Assembly (NCBI GenBank): GCA_031265345.1
Contig: JAISCU010000468.1
Coordinates: 1-5,062 of the forward strand
Length of the DNA stretch: 5,062 nt
Direction of reading: 5' to 3'
From: Bifidobacteriaceae bacterium
GTDB lineage: Bacteria > Actinomycetota > Actinomycetes > Actinomycetales > WQXJ01
The notes beneath the pieces were generated by a model. That model was not told the origin of the DNA. It did not search any database and saw only the letters and a list, made by a program, of their open reading frames with translations. Below are positions 5,021 to 5,062 of this stretch, one piece after another; within the stretch, counting starts at the first letter, position 1; each line of letters starts with the position of its first letter. Made by a program: the position numbers and the translations under genes.

Positions 5021-5062
5021 GTGGCTCTTAGACTGCCGATGCCGTTCGGTCGGCTCAGCCTT
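5021..5062 (+). CDS. Possible start of a gene running off the right edge
   Basis: A GTG at 5021 follows AGAGG (5009-5013) at a 7-nt spacing and opens a frame to the window end (ALRLPMPFGRLSL after the start). An in-frame ATG at 5039 is an alternative start. Fourteen codons are too few to identify a product or even prove coding; the region could instead be 5' leader or promoter sequence. If the LexA-like box at 5004-5017 is real, this would be a DNA-damage-inducible gene. Confidence 0.2.
   Translation, partial: MALRLPMPFGRLSL

Overview
The window comes from a high-GC bacterial chromosome, most likely an actinomycete (Actinomycetota). The evidence is the strong G/C bias at third codon positions, a VapBC pair of the type common in mycobacteria and relatives, and a candidate LexA box of the CGAAC-N4-GTTCG type used by actinobacteria and Bacillota. 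Nothing here fixes the genus.

Layout, left to right, all genes on the + strand. (1) Positions 1-1275 hold an MFS transporter of the MosC/YbjJ-like group. It is cut at the left edge inside its first membrane helix and carries an unusual 70-residue Pro/Ala/Asp-rich linker between its two halves. (2) Positions 1276-2536 are a 1.26 kb stretch with no credible gene. It is packed with repeats: a REP-like hairpin region (1354-1404), competing GC-rich hairpins (1455-1490), and four blocks of short tandem repeats (about 1501-1624, 1669-1860, 2002-2063 and 2104-2227). All four blocks have a 31-bp period. The first two share one consensus in opposite orientation around a small palindrome. The last two have different bodies but keep a CCATCGA-like box. 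(3) Positions 2537-4135 hold a complete SLC13/DASS-type sodium:dicarboxylate symporter with a candidate promoter and a good ribosome binding site. (4) Positions 4136-4294 are a short intergenic region with GC-rich hairpins, probably the end of the transporter transcript. (5) Positions 4295-4974 hold a vapB-vapC toxin-antitoxin operon with a 1-nt overlap and a perfect inverted repeat across the vapB start codon. (6) Positions 4975-5062 hold a LexA-like box and possible promoter elements for a gene lying mostly beyond the right edge.

The genes do not form one pathway: there are two unrelated transporters, a toxin-antitoxin pair and the edge of a possible damage-inducible gene. The observation most worth following is the repeat region. 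Its 31-bp period is close to three turns of B-DNA, it is not a multiple of three, and it recurs in blocks whose sequences differ. That fits a phased protein-binding array or a structured element better than a coding region or a CRISPR array. Its function is unknown and I recognise no described family.
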